Source: Marivibrio halodurans
GTDB taxonomy: Bacteria > Pseudomonadota > Alphaproteobacteria > UBA8366 > Aestuariispiraceae
DNA: 64,000 nt
Reading direction: 5' to 3'
Assembly (NCBI RefSeq): GCF_017963645.1
Contig: NZ_JAGMWN010000003.1
Location: 62,001 to 126,000 of the forward strand
The notes beneath the pieces are model-generated. The model searched no databases. It saw nothing but the letters and a program-made list of their open reading frames with translations, and was not told where the DNA came from. The position numbers and the translations under genes were made by a program. Every line of letters starts with the position of its first letter. Position 1 is the first letter of the stretch. Positions 44,976 through 53,350 of the stretch are shown one piece after another.

Positions 44976-46016
44976 ATGTCGGACGCTTTCGGACAGGAAG
45001 AACAGGCGCCGCTGATCCTGGTCAAGAAGATCAAGATCGAGGGCGGCGGCCATGGCGGCGCCTGGAAGGTCGCCTATGCCGACTTCGTCACCGCGATGAT
45101 GGCCTTCTTCCTGCTGCTCTGGTTGCTCAACGCGACGACCGAGGAGCAGATGAACGGTATTTCCCAATATTTCGCGCCGAGTAGCGTGGCGCAGAGCGAC
45201 CAGGGTCTGGGACAGGCGATGGCCGGCCTTCAGGTGGCGGCCGAGGGCGCGATGCGTTCCGATTCCGCGCGCCCCTCGATCTCCGTCGCGATTCCATCCT
45301 TCGGCGAGGAGGAGGCGGGCGAGAACGACGGCGAGACCCGCGACAGCATCGACGAGGAGAACGTCAACAGCGGCCAGGCGAGCGCCGACTTCGAGGAACA
45401 GCAGATGCTCGACGAGGCGATGGCGCGCATCAAGCAATCGGTGCTGGACTCGCCGGAAATGGCGGATCTTCAACAGAATCTGATGCTGGAGAATACGGCC
45501 GAGGGGCTGCGTATCCAGATCCTCGATCAACAGGACAAGCCGATGTTCGAGGAGGGGACCGACCAATTGACCCGCCGGGCTGTTCGGTTGCTGGCGCTGA
45601 TCGGCAGTATCGTGGCGACGCTGCCCAACGACATCACCATCACCGGGCACACGGATGCAACCCCACCACCCGGCGGCGACCCGAACTATACGAACTGGGA
45701 GCTTTCCGCCGACCGCGCCGCCTCCTCGCGGCAGTGGCTGGTGGATGCGGGGTTGGCGGACCGGCAGGTGGCCATCGTCGCCGGCAAGGGGGACAGCGAA
45801 CCGATCCTGCGCGAGGACCCGAACGATCCCACCAATCGACGCATAAGCATCCTGATCGTACGCGAGAGCCAACCCGTCTCCACCGCCATCGGTCCCGCCC
45901 CGGACGCCGAGCCCGGCGGGCCACGGTCCACCCGGCCCGACGGAACCGGCGGCGCCCAGGAATCGGCGCCCGCGCGCGCGCCGGACGGGGCGGCTCCGCC
46001 GCCGCTGCCCGAATAA
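44976..46016 (+). CDS. motB: Flagellar motor protein MotB, copy 1 (OmpA-like domain)
   Basis: A 346-residue stator subunit. The single N-terminal span KVAYADFVTAMMAFFLLLW contains the proton-carrying Asp36. An acidic, Gln/Glu-rich region of about 150 residues follows, then a peptidoglycan-binding OmpA-like domain with ITGHTDATPPPGG, WELSADRAASSRQWL and NRRISILIV. A Pro/Gly/Ala-rich tail of about 45 residues ends the protein. AAGGGACAAGG lies directly before the ATG. Confidence 0.93.
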   Translation: MSDAFGQEEQAPLILVKKIKIEGGGHGGAWKVAYADFVTAMMAFFLLLWLLNATTEEQMNGISQYFAPSSVAQSDQGLGQAMAGLQVAAEGAMRSDSARPSISVAIPSFGEEEAGENDGETRDSIDEENVNSGQASADFEEQQMLDEAMARIKQSVLDSPEMADLQQNLMLENTAEGLRIQILDQQDKPMFEEGTDQLTRRAVRLLALIGSIVATLPNDITITGHTDATPPPGGDPNYTNWELSADRAASSRQWLVDAGLADRQVAIVAGKGDSEPILREDPNDPTNRRISILIVRESQPVSTAIGPAPDAEPGGPRSTRPDGTGGAQESAPARAPDGAAPPPLPE

Positions 46017-46040
46017 GGTCCGAGGACGAGGGAACCGATC

Positions 46041-46967
46041 ATGGCGGCCAAGCAGGAAGTCATCGTCAAGAAGAAGAAGGTGGTGATCGAGGGACACCAT
46101 GGCGGTGCCTGGAAAGTCGCCTACGCCGACTTCGTCACCGCGATGATGGCTTTCTTCCTGCTGCTCTGGCTGCTCAACGCGACCGAGCAGGAAGTACTCG
46201 ACGGCATATCCAATTACTTCACCCCGACCGTCCTGACGCAATCCGGCAGTTCGGGCGCGGGTGGGTTGTTCGGGGGCGCATCGGCCACCAATCCGGGGCC
46301 GGTGGAGCAGGACCAGGAAACGTCGATCCTGACCGAGGATTCAACCGCCACCGGACAGTTGAACGCTAACGATCCCGGCGAGGGCGCCAATGACGAGACC
46401 AGTACCGGCAGCGAGGGCGAGGTCGATTTCGAGGCGGAGGAGAAGACCTTCAACACGACCAAGAATCTGATCGAGAAGTCGCTCGACGAGATGCCGCCCG
46501 AGCTTCAGGACCTGAAGGAAAGCATCAAGGTCGATATCACCGAGGACGGCCTGCGCATTCAGGTCCTGGACAACCGGCGCCGGTCCGGTTTCGTGCGCGG
46601 TACATCGGAATTGACGGAGAATGCGCGCCAAGCCCTGCGTTTCGTCTCGCAATATATCGAGCGTCTGCCGAATCGCATCTCCATCACCGGCTATACCGAT
46701 GCGGAGGAGGCCCCGCGCGAGGCTTGGCAGCTTTCCGCCGCGCGGGCGAACAGCGCGCGCCGCATCCTGCGGGAAACCGGCCTGCCGCCCCAGAAGTTCG
46801 AGACCGTGCAGGGCAAGGCGGCCACCGAATTACTGGTTCCCGAGGAGCCGACATCCGCCCTCAACCGCCGAATCTCGATCGTGATGCTGCGCCGCGCGGA
46901 ATATCCGGACGGCGTGGCCCGCCCGCCCTCCATCCTCGATACCGGCGACGGCCAAACGGCGGAATAG
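46041..46967 (+). CDS. Flagellar motor protein MotB, copy 2
   Basis: A 308-residue MotB paralogue 24 bases after copy 1. The membrane segment and its flanks (GGAWKVAYADFVTAMMAFF, Asp30) are identical to copy 1 for about 28 residues, while the rest is diverged. The OmpA-like domain reads ITGYTDAEEAP, QLSAARANSARRIL and NRRISIVMLR, with GYTD in place of GHTD. It may form a mixed MotB1-MotB2 dimer with MotA or a stator for a different condition. Confidence 0.9.
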   Translation: MAAKQEVIVKKKKVVIEGHHGGAWKVAYADFVTAMMAFFLLLWLLNATEQEVLDGISNYFTPTVLTQSGSSGAGGLFGGASATNPGPVEQDQETSILTEDSTATGQLNANDPGEGANDETSTGSEGEVDFEAEEKTFNTTKNLIEKSLDEMPPELQDLKESIKVDITEDGLRIQVLDNRRRSGFVRGTSELTENARQALRFVSQYIERLPNRISITGYTDAEEAPREAWQLSAARANSARRILRETGLPPQKFETVQGKAATELLVPEEPTSALNRRISIVMLRRAEYPDGVARPPSILDTGDGQTAE

Positions 46968-47016
46968 CGGTTATGGGCGGCAGGTGGCGGGCGGCACCCG
47001 TGGGCGGCGGTTTCCC

Positions 47017-47796
47017 TCAGCCCTCGTCCGGCTCGTAGATCTTGGTCTTCGCGCCCTTGGCGAGGTAGGTTCCCGCCTCCTCGCCCAGGCAGATGCGACG
47101 CATCACGCCCGGCGCATCGAAATCGAAGACATGGATAGGCTTGCTGTGGTCCCGGGCCATCACCAGGGCCGGCAGATCCATGAAGGCGAGTTGCTGGCGG
47201 ATCGCGTCGCCGAGACCGATCGAGCGATAGAGTTTCGCATCCGGGTCCTGTTTTGGGTCGGCGTTGAAGACGCCGCTGACGCCGTTCTTGGCCGCCAGCA
47301 CCGCATCGCACCGCAATTCGATCGCGCGCTGGACGCTGGCGTAATCCGTCGTCAGATAGGGCTGGCCGATGCCGGCGGTGAGGACAACAATCGATCCCTT
47401 GGTCAGATGCCGGTCGGCACGCAGGCGAATGAAGGGCTCCGCCACTTCCGGCGTATGCAGGGCGGACATGACCCGGACCTCATGATCGGAGGAGCCGGTC
47501 AGCGCCGCGCGCAGCATGATGCCGTTGATGACGGTCGCCAACATGCCCATGTTGTCGGCTTCCGCGCGCTCGATATGCCATTCCTTGGACACATTCCCCC
47601 GGAAGATATTGCCGCCGCCGACCACGATCGCGATTTCGATCCCCAGATCGCGAACCGACAGGATCTCGCGTACGATATGCCCGATCGCATCCGGGTTCAG
47701 CGCATTCTGGGTGGCGCCGGCCAGCGCCTGTCCGCTCAGCTTGAGCAGCACGCGCTTATAGATGGGCCTTTCGGGGGAAGCGGTTTTTGTCGGCAT
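47017..47796 (-). CDS. UMP kinase (PyrH) paralogue, amino-acid-kinase family
   Basis: A 259-residue amino-acid-kinase fold protein with clear PyrH features: YKRVLLKLSGQAL, IAIVVGGGNIFRG, NMGMLATVINGI, VVLTAGIGQPYLTTDYASVQRAIEL and ALVMARDHSKPIHVFDF. The segment ADAVLAAKNGVSGVF-like CDAVLAAKNGVSGVF differs from the usual KATKVDGVF form. It is not in the rpsB-tsf-pyrH-frr order expected of the housekeeping gene, so it may be a second, divergent enzyme. GGAGGT eight bases upstream fixes the start. Confidence 0.85.
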   Translation of the reverse strand: MPTKTASPERPIYKRVLLKLSGQALAGATQNALNPDAIGHIVREILSVRDLGIEIAIVVGGGNIFRGNVSKEWHIERAEADNMGMLATVINGIMLRAALTGSSDHEVRVMSALHTPEVAEPFIRLRADRHLTKGSIVVLTAGIGQPYLTTDYASVQRAIELRCDAVLAAKNGVSGVFNADPKQDPDAKLYRSIGLGDAIRQQLAFMDLPALVMARDHSKPIHVFDFDAPGVMRRICLGEEAGTYLAKGAKTKIYEPDEG

Positions 47797-47902
47797 GGGC
47801 GGCGACCTCCGGCTTTTCGTCGGGGCGGTTATGTGCATGAGTCCGCCCACGAATCAACCTCGGGGCCGATTCCGCCCCGGGACCTGCAGGAGTCTATGAT
47901 CG

Positions 47903-49498
47903 ATGATCCATACCCGCCGGGGTCTGAACGGCCTTGTCACCGCACCGCACCACATGGCCGCCGAGGCCGGCGCCGACATCCTGCGCCGGGGCGGCAACGC
48001 GGTAGAGGCGATGGTGGCGGCCGCCGCGGCGATCGCCGTCGTCTATCCGCATATGAACTCGATCGGTGGCGATGGATTCTGGATCATCGCGGAACCCGGC
48101 AAGGACCCCGTCGGCATTGACGCTTCCGGCCCGGCGGCCGTGCTGGCCAATCGCGACTTCTACGCCGATCAGGGATATGAGGACAGGATTCCCCCGCGCG
48201 GGCCGCTGGCCGCGTTGACCGTGCCGGGCACCGTCGACGGTTGGCGTCTGGCGCTTCGGCGCGCCGCCGGCTGGGGCCGCGCGCTTCCGCTGTCGGAGTT
48301 GCTGGCTCCGGCGATCGACCATGCCATTCGCGGCGTCCCCGTCACGGCGGGCCAGGAAAACCTGACCCGGGAGAAGCTGGACGAACTGCGCGATGTACCC
48401 GGATTCGCGGAGATATTTTTGACGCGCGAGGGTGGCGTTCCGGCGGAAGCGAGTCTGCTGCAACAACACTATCTGGCATCCAGCCTGGAGCATTTGGCGA
48501 AAGCGGGACTGCGCGATTTCTACGAAGGCGACCTCGGCGCCCTTCTGACGAGCGGCGCCGAGGCAGCCGGCAGCCCACTGCGCCGCGCCGACCTGGAGGG
48601 CTTCCAGGCGATCGAGACAACGCCGCTCCGCGTAGCGCTCGACGTCGGCACGGCCTATAACATGCCGCCGCCGACCCAGGGGGTTTCCGCCCTGATGATC
48701 CTGGCCCTGTTCCAACGGCTGAACGTCGCGGAGGCGGAGAGTTTCGCGCACATCCACGGTCTCGTGGAAGCGACGAAGCAGGCCTTCCTTCTGCGTGACG
48801 CCCATGTCACCGACCCGTTCCACATGGATCGCGACGCGGCCGGCTGGCTCGCGCCCGACTTCCTGGACGAACGGGCCGCCGCGATCGATCCGGCCAGGGC
48901 CCTGCCCTGGCCCCGGCCCGCCCTGCCCGGCGACACGATCTGGATGGGCGCCGCCGATGGCGAGGGACGGGTCGTCAGCTTCATCCAGAGCACGTTTTGG
49001 GAGTTCGGCTCCGGCACCGTGCCGGCCGGTACCGGCATCGCATTACAAAACCGGGGGGCGAGCTTCAGCCTCGACCCAGGCCATGCCAACCGGTTGAAGC
49101 CGGGCAAGCGCCCCTTCCATACGCTGATCCCGGCGCTGGCCCGGCTCAAGGACGGGCGCACCCTCGCCTATGGCAATATGGGCGGGGAGGGCCAGCCGCA
49201 GAGCCAGGCAGCCATCTTCACCCGGCACGTGATGTTCGGTCAGCCGATGCAGGAAGCGATCACGGCGCCGCGTTGGCTCCTGGGCCGCACCTGGGGGGCG
49301 GAGACGACGACGCTGAAGCTGGAGGATCGCTTCGACGGGGCCCTCCTGGCGGCATTGGAGGCGGCCGGGCACGATATCGAACTGATGCCCCCCTTCACCA
49401 GTACCATGGGCCATGCCGGCGCGGTTGCGACCCGCCCCGACGGCGTGATCGAGGGCGCCAACGACCCGCGGAGCGACGGGGCGGCGGTCGCGCTTTAG
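47903..49498 (+). CDS. Gamma-glutamyltransferase-family Ntn hydrolase (oxamate amidohydrolase-like)
   Basis: A 531-residue protein with the GGT proenzyme fold: APHHMAAEAGADILRRGGNAVEA, HMNSIGGDGFW and PPPTQGVSALMIL. At the autoprocessing site the usual TTH motif reads GDTIWMGAADGEG, so the nucleophile Thr is kept but the next residues are Ile-Trp; WEFGSGTVP and LQNRGASFSLDPGH follow. This pattern resembles HpxW-type oxamate amidohydrolases more than glutathione hydrolases. No signal peptide is obvious, which also fits a cytoplasmic relative. Confidence 0.85.
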   Translation: MIHTRRGLNGLVTAPHHMAAEAGADILRRGGNAVEAMVAAAAAIAVVYPHMNSIGGDGFWIIAEPGKDPVGIDASGPAAVLANRDFYADQGYEDRIPPRGPLAALTVPGTVDGWRLALRRAAGWGRALPLSELLAPAIDHAIRGVPVTAGQENLTREKLDELRDVPGFAEIFLTREGGVPAEASLLQQHYLASSLEHLAKAGLRDFYEGDLGALLTSGAEAAGSPLRRADLEGFQAIETTPLRVALDVGTAYNMPPPTQGVSALMILALFQRLNVAEAESFAHIHGLVEATKQAFLLRDAHVTDPFHMDRDAAGWLAPDFLDERAAAIDPARALPWPRPALPGDTIWMGAADGEGRVVSFIQSTFWEFGSGTVPAGTGIALQNRGASFSLDPGHANRLKPGKRPFHTLIPALARLKDGRTLAYGNMGGEGQPQSQAAIFTRHVMFGQPMQEAITAPRWLLGRTWGAETTTLKLEDRFDGALLAALEAAGHDIELMPPFTSTMGHAGAVATRPDGVIEGANDPRSDGAAVAL

Positions 49499-49547
49499 GG
49501 GCGGGTCACGTATCCCCTCCCCGTCTCACGGAGGGGAACGTGCCCTT

Positions 49548-49720
49548 ATACCAAATCTTGTTGATCACGCCCCATGAGGATCGCGTTCGGCTTTCCCCTG
49601 AACGGACGGAGGCGGGCAGGAAGAGACGCGCGGGCGATGCGGGGCATCGTCCAAGCCGCGCTCCTAGCCGAGAACCCGGAAGGGACGTCCCCATGGGGCA
49701 TGATCAACAAGATTTGGTAT
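49548..49720. repeat. Palindromic repeat element, family A copy 2
   Basis: A 173-base element between convergent genes. Left arm 49548-49576 and right arm 49692-49720 are 29-base inverted repeats with a single mismatch. It shares arms and body segments (GGATCGCGTTCGGCTT; GCGCTCCTAGCCGAGAACCC; AGGGACGTCCCCATG) with 3212-3350 but has about 34 more bases in the centre. The right tip is the first base of the TAA stop codon of the AI-2E-type permease gene, as in copy 1. Confidence 0.88.
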
Positions 49721-50844
49721 TACCGTCCGGATGGAGTGATCTTGCCTTCCGCGGATAACAGGATCGCGACCGCGCGGGTCGGCCGGAACTGGGCGCAGAT
49801 CAGCATGGCGATCACGACGAAGGGGATGGAGAGCACCATGCCGACGATCCCCCAAATCGAGCCGAAGACCGCGAGCGCCAGCAGAATGACCAGCGGGCTC
49901 AGATTGAGCGAACGCCCCATCAACTTCGGCTCCACCACATTGCCGACGGTAACCTGAACCGTCGCCAGAACGCCGAGCGTCACCACGAAATAGATCGGGT
50001 TCGAGAACTGGATCAACGCCAGCACCGAGGGGAAGGCGACCCCCACCAGCGAGCCGATATAGGGGATGTAGTTGAGCACGAAGATCAACACCGCCCAAAA
50101 CCCGGCGAAATCAACCCCGACGGCCGCCATCACGGCATAGCTGACCAGACCGGTGATCGCGCTGACCAGCGTCTTGAGGCCGATATAGCGTTGGATGTCG
50201 CTGGCGATGCGGCGAACCGTATCATGTACCGTGTCGGCATGATGGCCATCGCGAAACAGAGCGTTGATCTTGGACCGGAAGGTCGCCTGTTCCAACAGGA
50301 TGAAAACGACATAGAACAGAATCGTGAAGATGTTGCCGGCCACCGCCGTGATCTGGGACGCGGCCGTGCGCAGAACGCTCGCGACATCCACCTCCTGCGC
50401 CAGCGACCGGACACTCGGCAACGCGTCGATGCCGAGCCGGACGGTCGCCTTTTGCAGCAATGCCTGAACGTTCTCCTGATATTTCGGGGCACGCTCGGTC
50501 ACATCGGCGATATTGCTCGCCACGATATCGCCAAGCAGCACCACGCCGCCGACCACGATCAGGATGGCGAGCCCCATGCCCGCCCAGAAGGGCATGCGCG
50601 GGGCACCCGGCCAGGGCTGGCAGAAGCGTGCCGCCATGCTGTCCAAAAGGATGACGATGAAGACGGCGATCACGAAGGGCAACAGGATCGACTGGCCGAC
50701 CACCATGCCCACGATGGCGAGCGCCGCCAGCCCGCAAGAGGCGAAAACCGCCAGCACCCCGGAATGGCGCCGGGCGCGCTTCGCTTCGTCATCCTCGCCG
50801 GGGACCAGCGGCGGGGAAGCCGGAAACTGGCCATCATCGCTCAT
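49720..50844 (-). CDS. AI-2E family transporter (PerM type)
   Basis: A 374-residue membrane protein with seven or eight predicted spans. LPFVIAVFIVILLDSMA near the N-terminus and the C-terminal FVLNYIPYIGSLVGVAFP plus VEPKLMGRSLNLSPLVILLAL are the family signatures. Members include AI-2 exporters and Na+/H+ antiporters; function here is open. ATG at 50844 follows AAGGGGGCAGGG. The C-terminal stop codon abuts the palindromic element. Confidence 0.9.
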   Translation of the reverse strand: MSDDGQFPASPPLVPGEDDEAKRARRHSGVLAVFASCGLAALAIVGMVVGQSILLPFVIAVFIVILLDSMAARFCQPWPGAPRMPFWAGMGLAILIVVGGVVLLGDIVASNIADVTERAPKYQENVQALLQKATVRLGIDALPSVRSLAQEVDVASVLRTAASQITAVAGNIFTILFYVVFILLEQATFRSKINALFRDGHHADTVHDTVRRIASDIQRYIGLKTLVSAITGLVSYAVMAAVGVDFAGFWAVLIFVLNYIPYIGSLVGVAFPSVLALIQFSNPIYFVVTLGVLATVQVTVGNVVEPKLMGRSLNLSPLVILLALAVFGSIWGIVGMVLSIPFVVIAMLICAQFRPTRAVAILLSAEGKITPSGR

Positions 50845-51048
50845 GCGACCCTGCCCCCTTGCGCGTCTAGGATGCGCGTCTCGGATGCGCATCTCGGGGC
50901 GCGCACCGATCGGCTACGGCTTCAATTCGACGCCACCCTCTGGTCGACGTCCCCCTCTGGCGGCCGGTGCCGGGTATCACCGATTGTCGGCGCGGTCCGC
51001 CGTCGGTCTTCCCGAAAACCGGCCCTCACCCCCCGACGGCGATGACGA

Positions 51049-51384
51049 TCAAGAACCGCTGTCCTGGCTGCTCCGCCGATAGGCGACGCCGCAGTGCTTA
51101 TCGCAATAGGGTTTGCCGGAGACCGCTTCCTCGCCACAAAAGTGAAACTCGGGGCTGCCCGGGTGGCCGATCGGCCATTGGCAGGTTCGCTCCACCACGC
51201 GCGGCATGGAGACCGGCTCATGCCGGCGGATCGGCGACGGCCGGGTCGACAGGCCAAGGCGATGCGCCTTCCCGATCACCGCGTTGCGCGTGACGCCGCC
51301 GAGACGTTCCGCGATCTGCCGGGCGGTATAACCGCTCAGCCACATGCCCTTCAGCGTCGCAACGCGTTCGTCCGTCCATTCCAT
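51049..51384 (-). CDS. gcrA: GcrA family cell-cycle regulator
   Basis: A 111-residue GcrA protein. The N-terminal DNA-binding part is WTDERVATLKGMWLSGYTARQIAERLGG with VTRNAVIGKAHRLGLS, and the C-terminal sigma-factor-binding part has RTCQWPIGHPGSPEFHFCGEEAV and KPYCDKHCGVAYRR. It is shorter in the linker than the Caulobacter protein. GcrA activates sigma70 promoters, many with CcrM-methylated GANTC sites; seven such sites lie upstream of this gene. A clear alphaproteobacterial marker. Confidence 0.95.
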   Translation of the reverse strand: MEWTDERVATLKGMWLSGYTARQIAERLGGVTRNAVIGKAHRLGLSTRPSPIRRHEPVSMPRVVERTCQWPIGHPGSPEFHFCGEEAVSGKPYCDKHCGVAYRRSSQDSGS

Positions 51385-51823
51385 CGTTCGACCACCTCGC
51401 CGTCCATTGACGCCTCCGGGCGCGTGGCTTGGCGCCTCGCAGGCAGATATCCATGGGACCCGACGGATCCCGCCGGTCGATCATCCCGAAGCGCCCCGTC
51501 AACGAGCCGCCTTTCGGCCCGCACCCCCACGATCAGGCACAGATCGCCTGTTCGCGGAGTCCTCCCGCGCTCCAACATCTAGTAGGGCTTGATCTGGTGG
51601 ACACAATATACGGCGGTTTTTCGAGTCTCAAGCGCTTTTCTGCGGAGTCGCGCCGGATCGCCTGATTTCCCCAGCTTACAGCCGCGATTCCGCCGATAGG
51701 GTCAAGCCGGGCCACGGCCGCGCCTTGCGCGGATTCCGGCCCGGCACATAGGGATTTCAGGATGGGAAAGGCGGGAAACCCCGGAATTCCGCGCCGAATC
51801 ATGTCGAATCGGGTGCGCGACGG
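51385..51823. promoter_or_regulatory. gcrA upstream region with a GANTC cluster
   Basis: No gene is evident in these 439 bases. GANTC, the CcrM methylation site, occurs seven times between 51557 and 51810 (51557, 51623, 51645, 51686, 51732, 51796, 51806). About one would be expected by chance in that length. The remaining sequence shows an AT-rich patch near 51600-51650 but no recognisable RNA gene. Confidence 0.6.
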
Positions 51824-52126
51824 TTACTCCATCACCTCGACATCCGCGGTCGGATGATATCCGGTCGCATCGAAGCATGGCCAATCGGGCCGCGTCGCCA
51901 CGTCCTTCGACCCGCATCCCCGGCACCGCAGGAAGAGGCCCAGCCCCGGCACATCCTGTTGCGGCCCGAATCGGGCCAGCAACATGTCGAGGCCGAGCAC
52001 CGCGCTATGGCCACAGCGATTGCACCGGCAGAAGATGTCGGCGCCATGGGCTGTCAGATCGCCAAGCCGCGTGCGCCGCCGCTTCGCCTCCTCCGCCTCG
52101 AACGCCCGATGTTTAAGCCGTCCCAT
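51824..52126 (-). CDS. Small zinc-ribbon protein of unknown function
   Basis: A 100-residue protein starting MGRLKHRAFEAEEAKRRR. Two cysteine pairs, CRCNRCG and CRGCG, are separated by about 28 residues and should bind one zinc. The N-terminus is basic and helical; the C-terminus is acidic. It might bind nucleic acid or a protein partner. No family function known to me. ATG at 52126 preferred to the longer frame. Confidence 0.7.
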   Translation of the reverse strand: MGRLKHRAFEAEEAKRRRTRLGDLTAHGADIFCRCNRCGHSAVLGLDMLLARFGPQQDVPGLGLFLRCRGCGSKDVATRPDWPCFDATGYHPTADVEVME

Positions 52127-52220
52127 GCCGGCACCATACAAGACGGCGCCAAAAGAGAACAAGAAGCGAACATTCCTAGCCTAGGACCTGATCTGACGGT
52201 CTAGGAAAGCGATCCGGCCC

Positions 52221-52562
52221 CTACCCCTCGACCACGCGCAGGGGCTTGTCGAGCACGCTCAACACATCGTCGAGGGCACGGGCACGTTTCAGGGTACGGC
52301 GGCCGCTGCGCAGGATGAACTCATCCTGCTTGCCGTTACGGCGCTTGGCGATCGCGAAGGCGGGGGCTTCCAGGCTGTGGCGGAAAATCGAAAAGACGGC
52401 GATCGATCCGTAGATATCGAGGGCATAATCCTTCCACTCCCCCGTCATCACGCGCCGGGAATAGCATTCCATCAGGCGCCGGAACTCATCACGCTCGAAC
52501 CGAACCCGGGACTTGCCGCTTCCGCGACGACGGTAATCGGCGAAATCCACCAGTTCCGACAT
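52221..52562 (-). CDS. DUF2794 domain protein
   Basis: A 113-residue protein resembling DUF2794, a small family largely confined to alphaproteobacteria. RFERDEFRRLMECYSRRVMTGEWKDYALDIYGS (split) and AVFSIFRHSLEAPAFAIAKR match the conserved core, and RTLKRARALDDVLSVL ends it. No catalytic residues are evident. The 29 residues before the chosen ATG at 52562 are not conserved in type. Confidence 0.8.
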   Translation of the reverse strand: MSELVDFADYRRRGSGKSRVRFERDEFRRLMECYSRRVMTGEWKDYALDIYGSIAVFSIFRHSLEAPAFAIAKRRNGKQDEFILRSGRRTLKRARALDDVLSVLDKPLRVVEG

Positions 52563-52682
52563 GCGCGCCCAAGTCCTTTCGCCAGAGATTCCCTCCGTTT
52601 CACGAAAGCGTAACGCAATGTGGAAAGCGATGCCAGGACGGTTCGCCACGCGCGCCGGCGGCGTTGGTTCTCCACGCGCCGG

Positions 52683-53066
52683 TCAGTTCACCGTGCGCTG
52701 GCCGATGCCATAGGGGTCGCGTTCCTCGAAACATTCGATATCGGCCAATGTGCGATAGCAATAAAGGGGGCGCTCCACCACCTCGCGGCGCGGCGGCCGG
52801 CAGAGTGGTCCCTTATCCTCGACATGGCGGATATAGCTGCAATCCTGCCCCGTCACGGCCTCCGCCAGATAGTCGGTCGGCAGCTTGTCCTCCAACACGA
52901 TCGTCGCGGTCGCGCCCACCGCCGCCACCGCCGGAGCGGAGACACCGCCGATGCATCCGCTCAATCCCGTCGCCAACGCGCACAGGACGGCCACCACCGC
53001 AAGTCGGGCAGATGGCCGGGCGCCGCCGGCCTCGTCTTTTCCGCATCCGTCATGCATGGCCATCAT
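52683..53066 (-). CDS. Small predicted lipoprotein
   Basis: A 127-residue exported protein: charged N-terminus, hydrophobic LAVVAVLCALATGL and lipobox LSGC. The mature part contains several cysteines (GQDCSYIRH, GPLCRPP, LYCYRTLADIECFEE) which may form disulfides. Similar short Cys-containing lipoproteins of unknown role occur in this class. Starts at 53066, 53063 or 53057 are equally possible. Confidence 0.7.
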   Translation of the reverse strand: MMAMHDGCGKDEAGGARPSARLAVVAVLCALATGLSGCIGGVSAPAVAAVGATATIVLEDKLPTDYLAEAVTGQDCSYIRHVEDKGPLCRPPRREVVERPLYCYRTLADIECFEERDPYGIGQRTVN

Positions 53067-53350
53067 CCTTGCCCCTCTTCGCCCCTCTTCGCCGACGACA
53101 TTCCCTCGGGAGGGCCAACGGCCGGCCCTATCCCCCTTTCGTTAGCCAAGCAAGAAGCGGGCCACCACCCCCTCTCGTGCCCTCTCTCCCGCCACGGCCG
53201 CCGCACCTGTCGGAAATGCGTGCGATCGGAAGGCGCACCCGGTTGCCCCGCCGGTCGCGAGCCCGTAAATACGGGGCTTGCGTCCACTTCGGATGCATGA
53301 CTAGGACCACCGGCGGGAAACGCGACGCGCGCGAAGGGGCTAATCAAACC

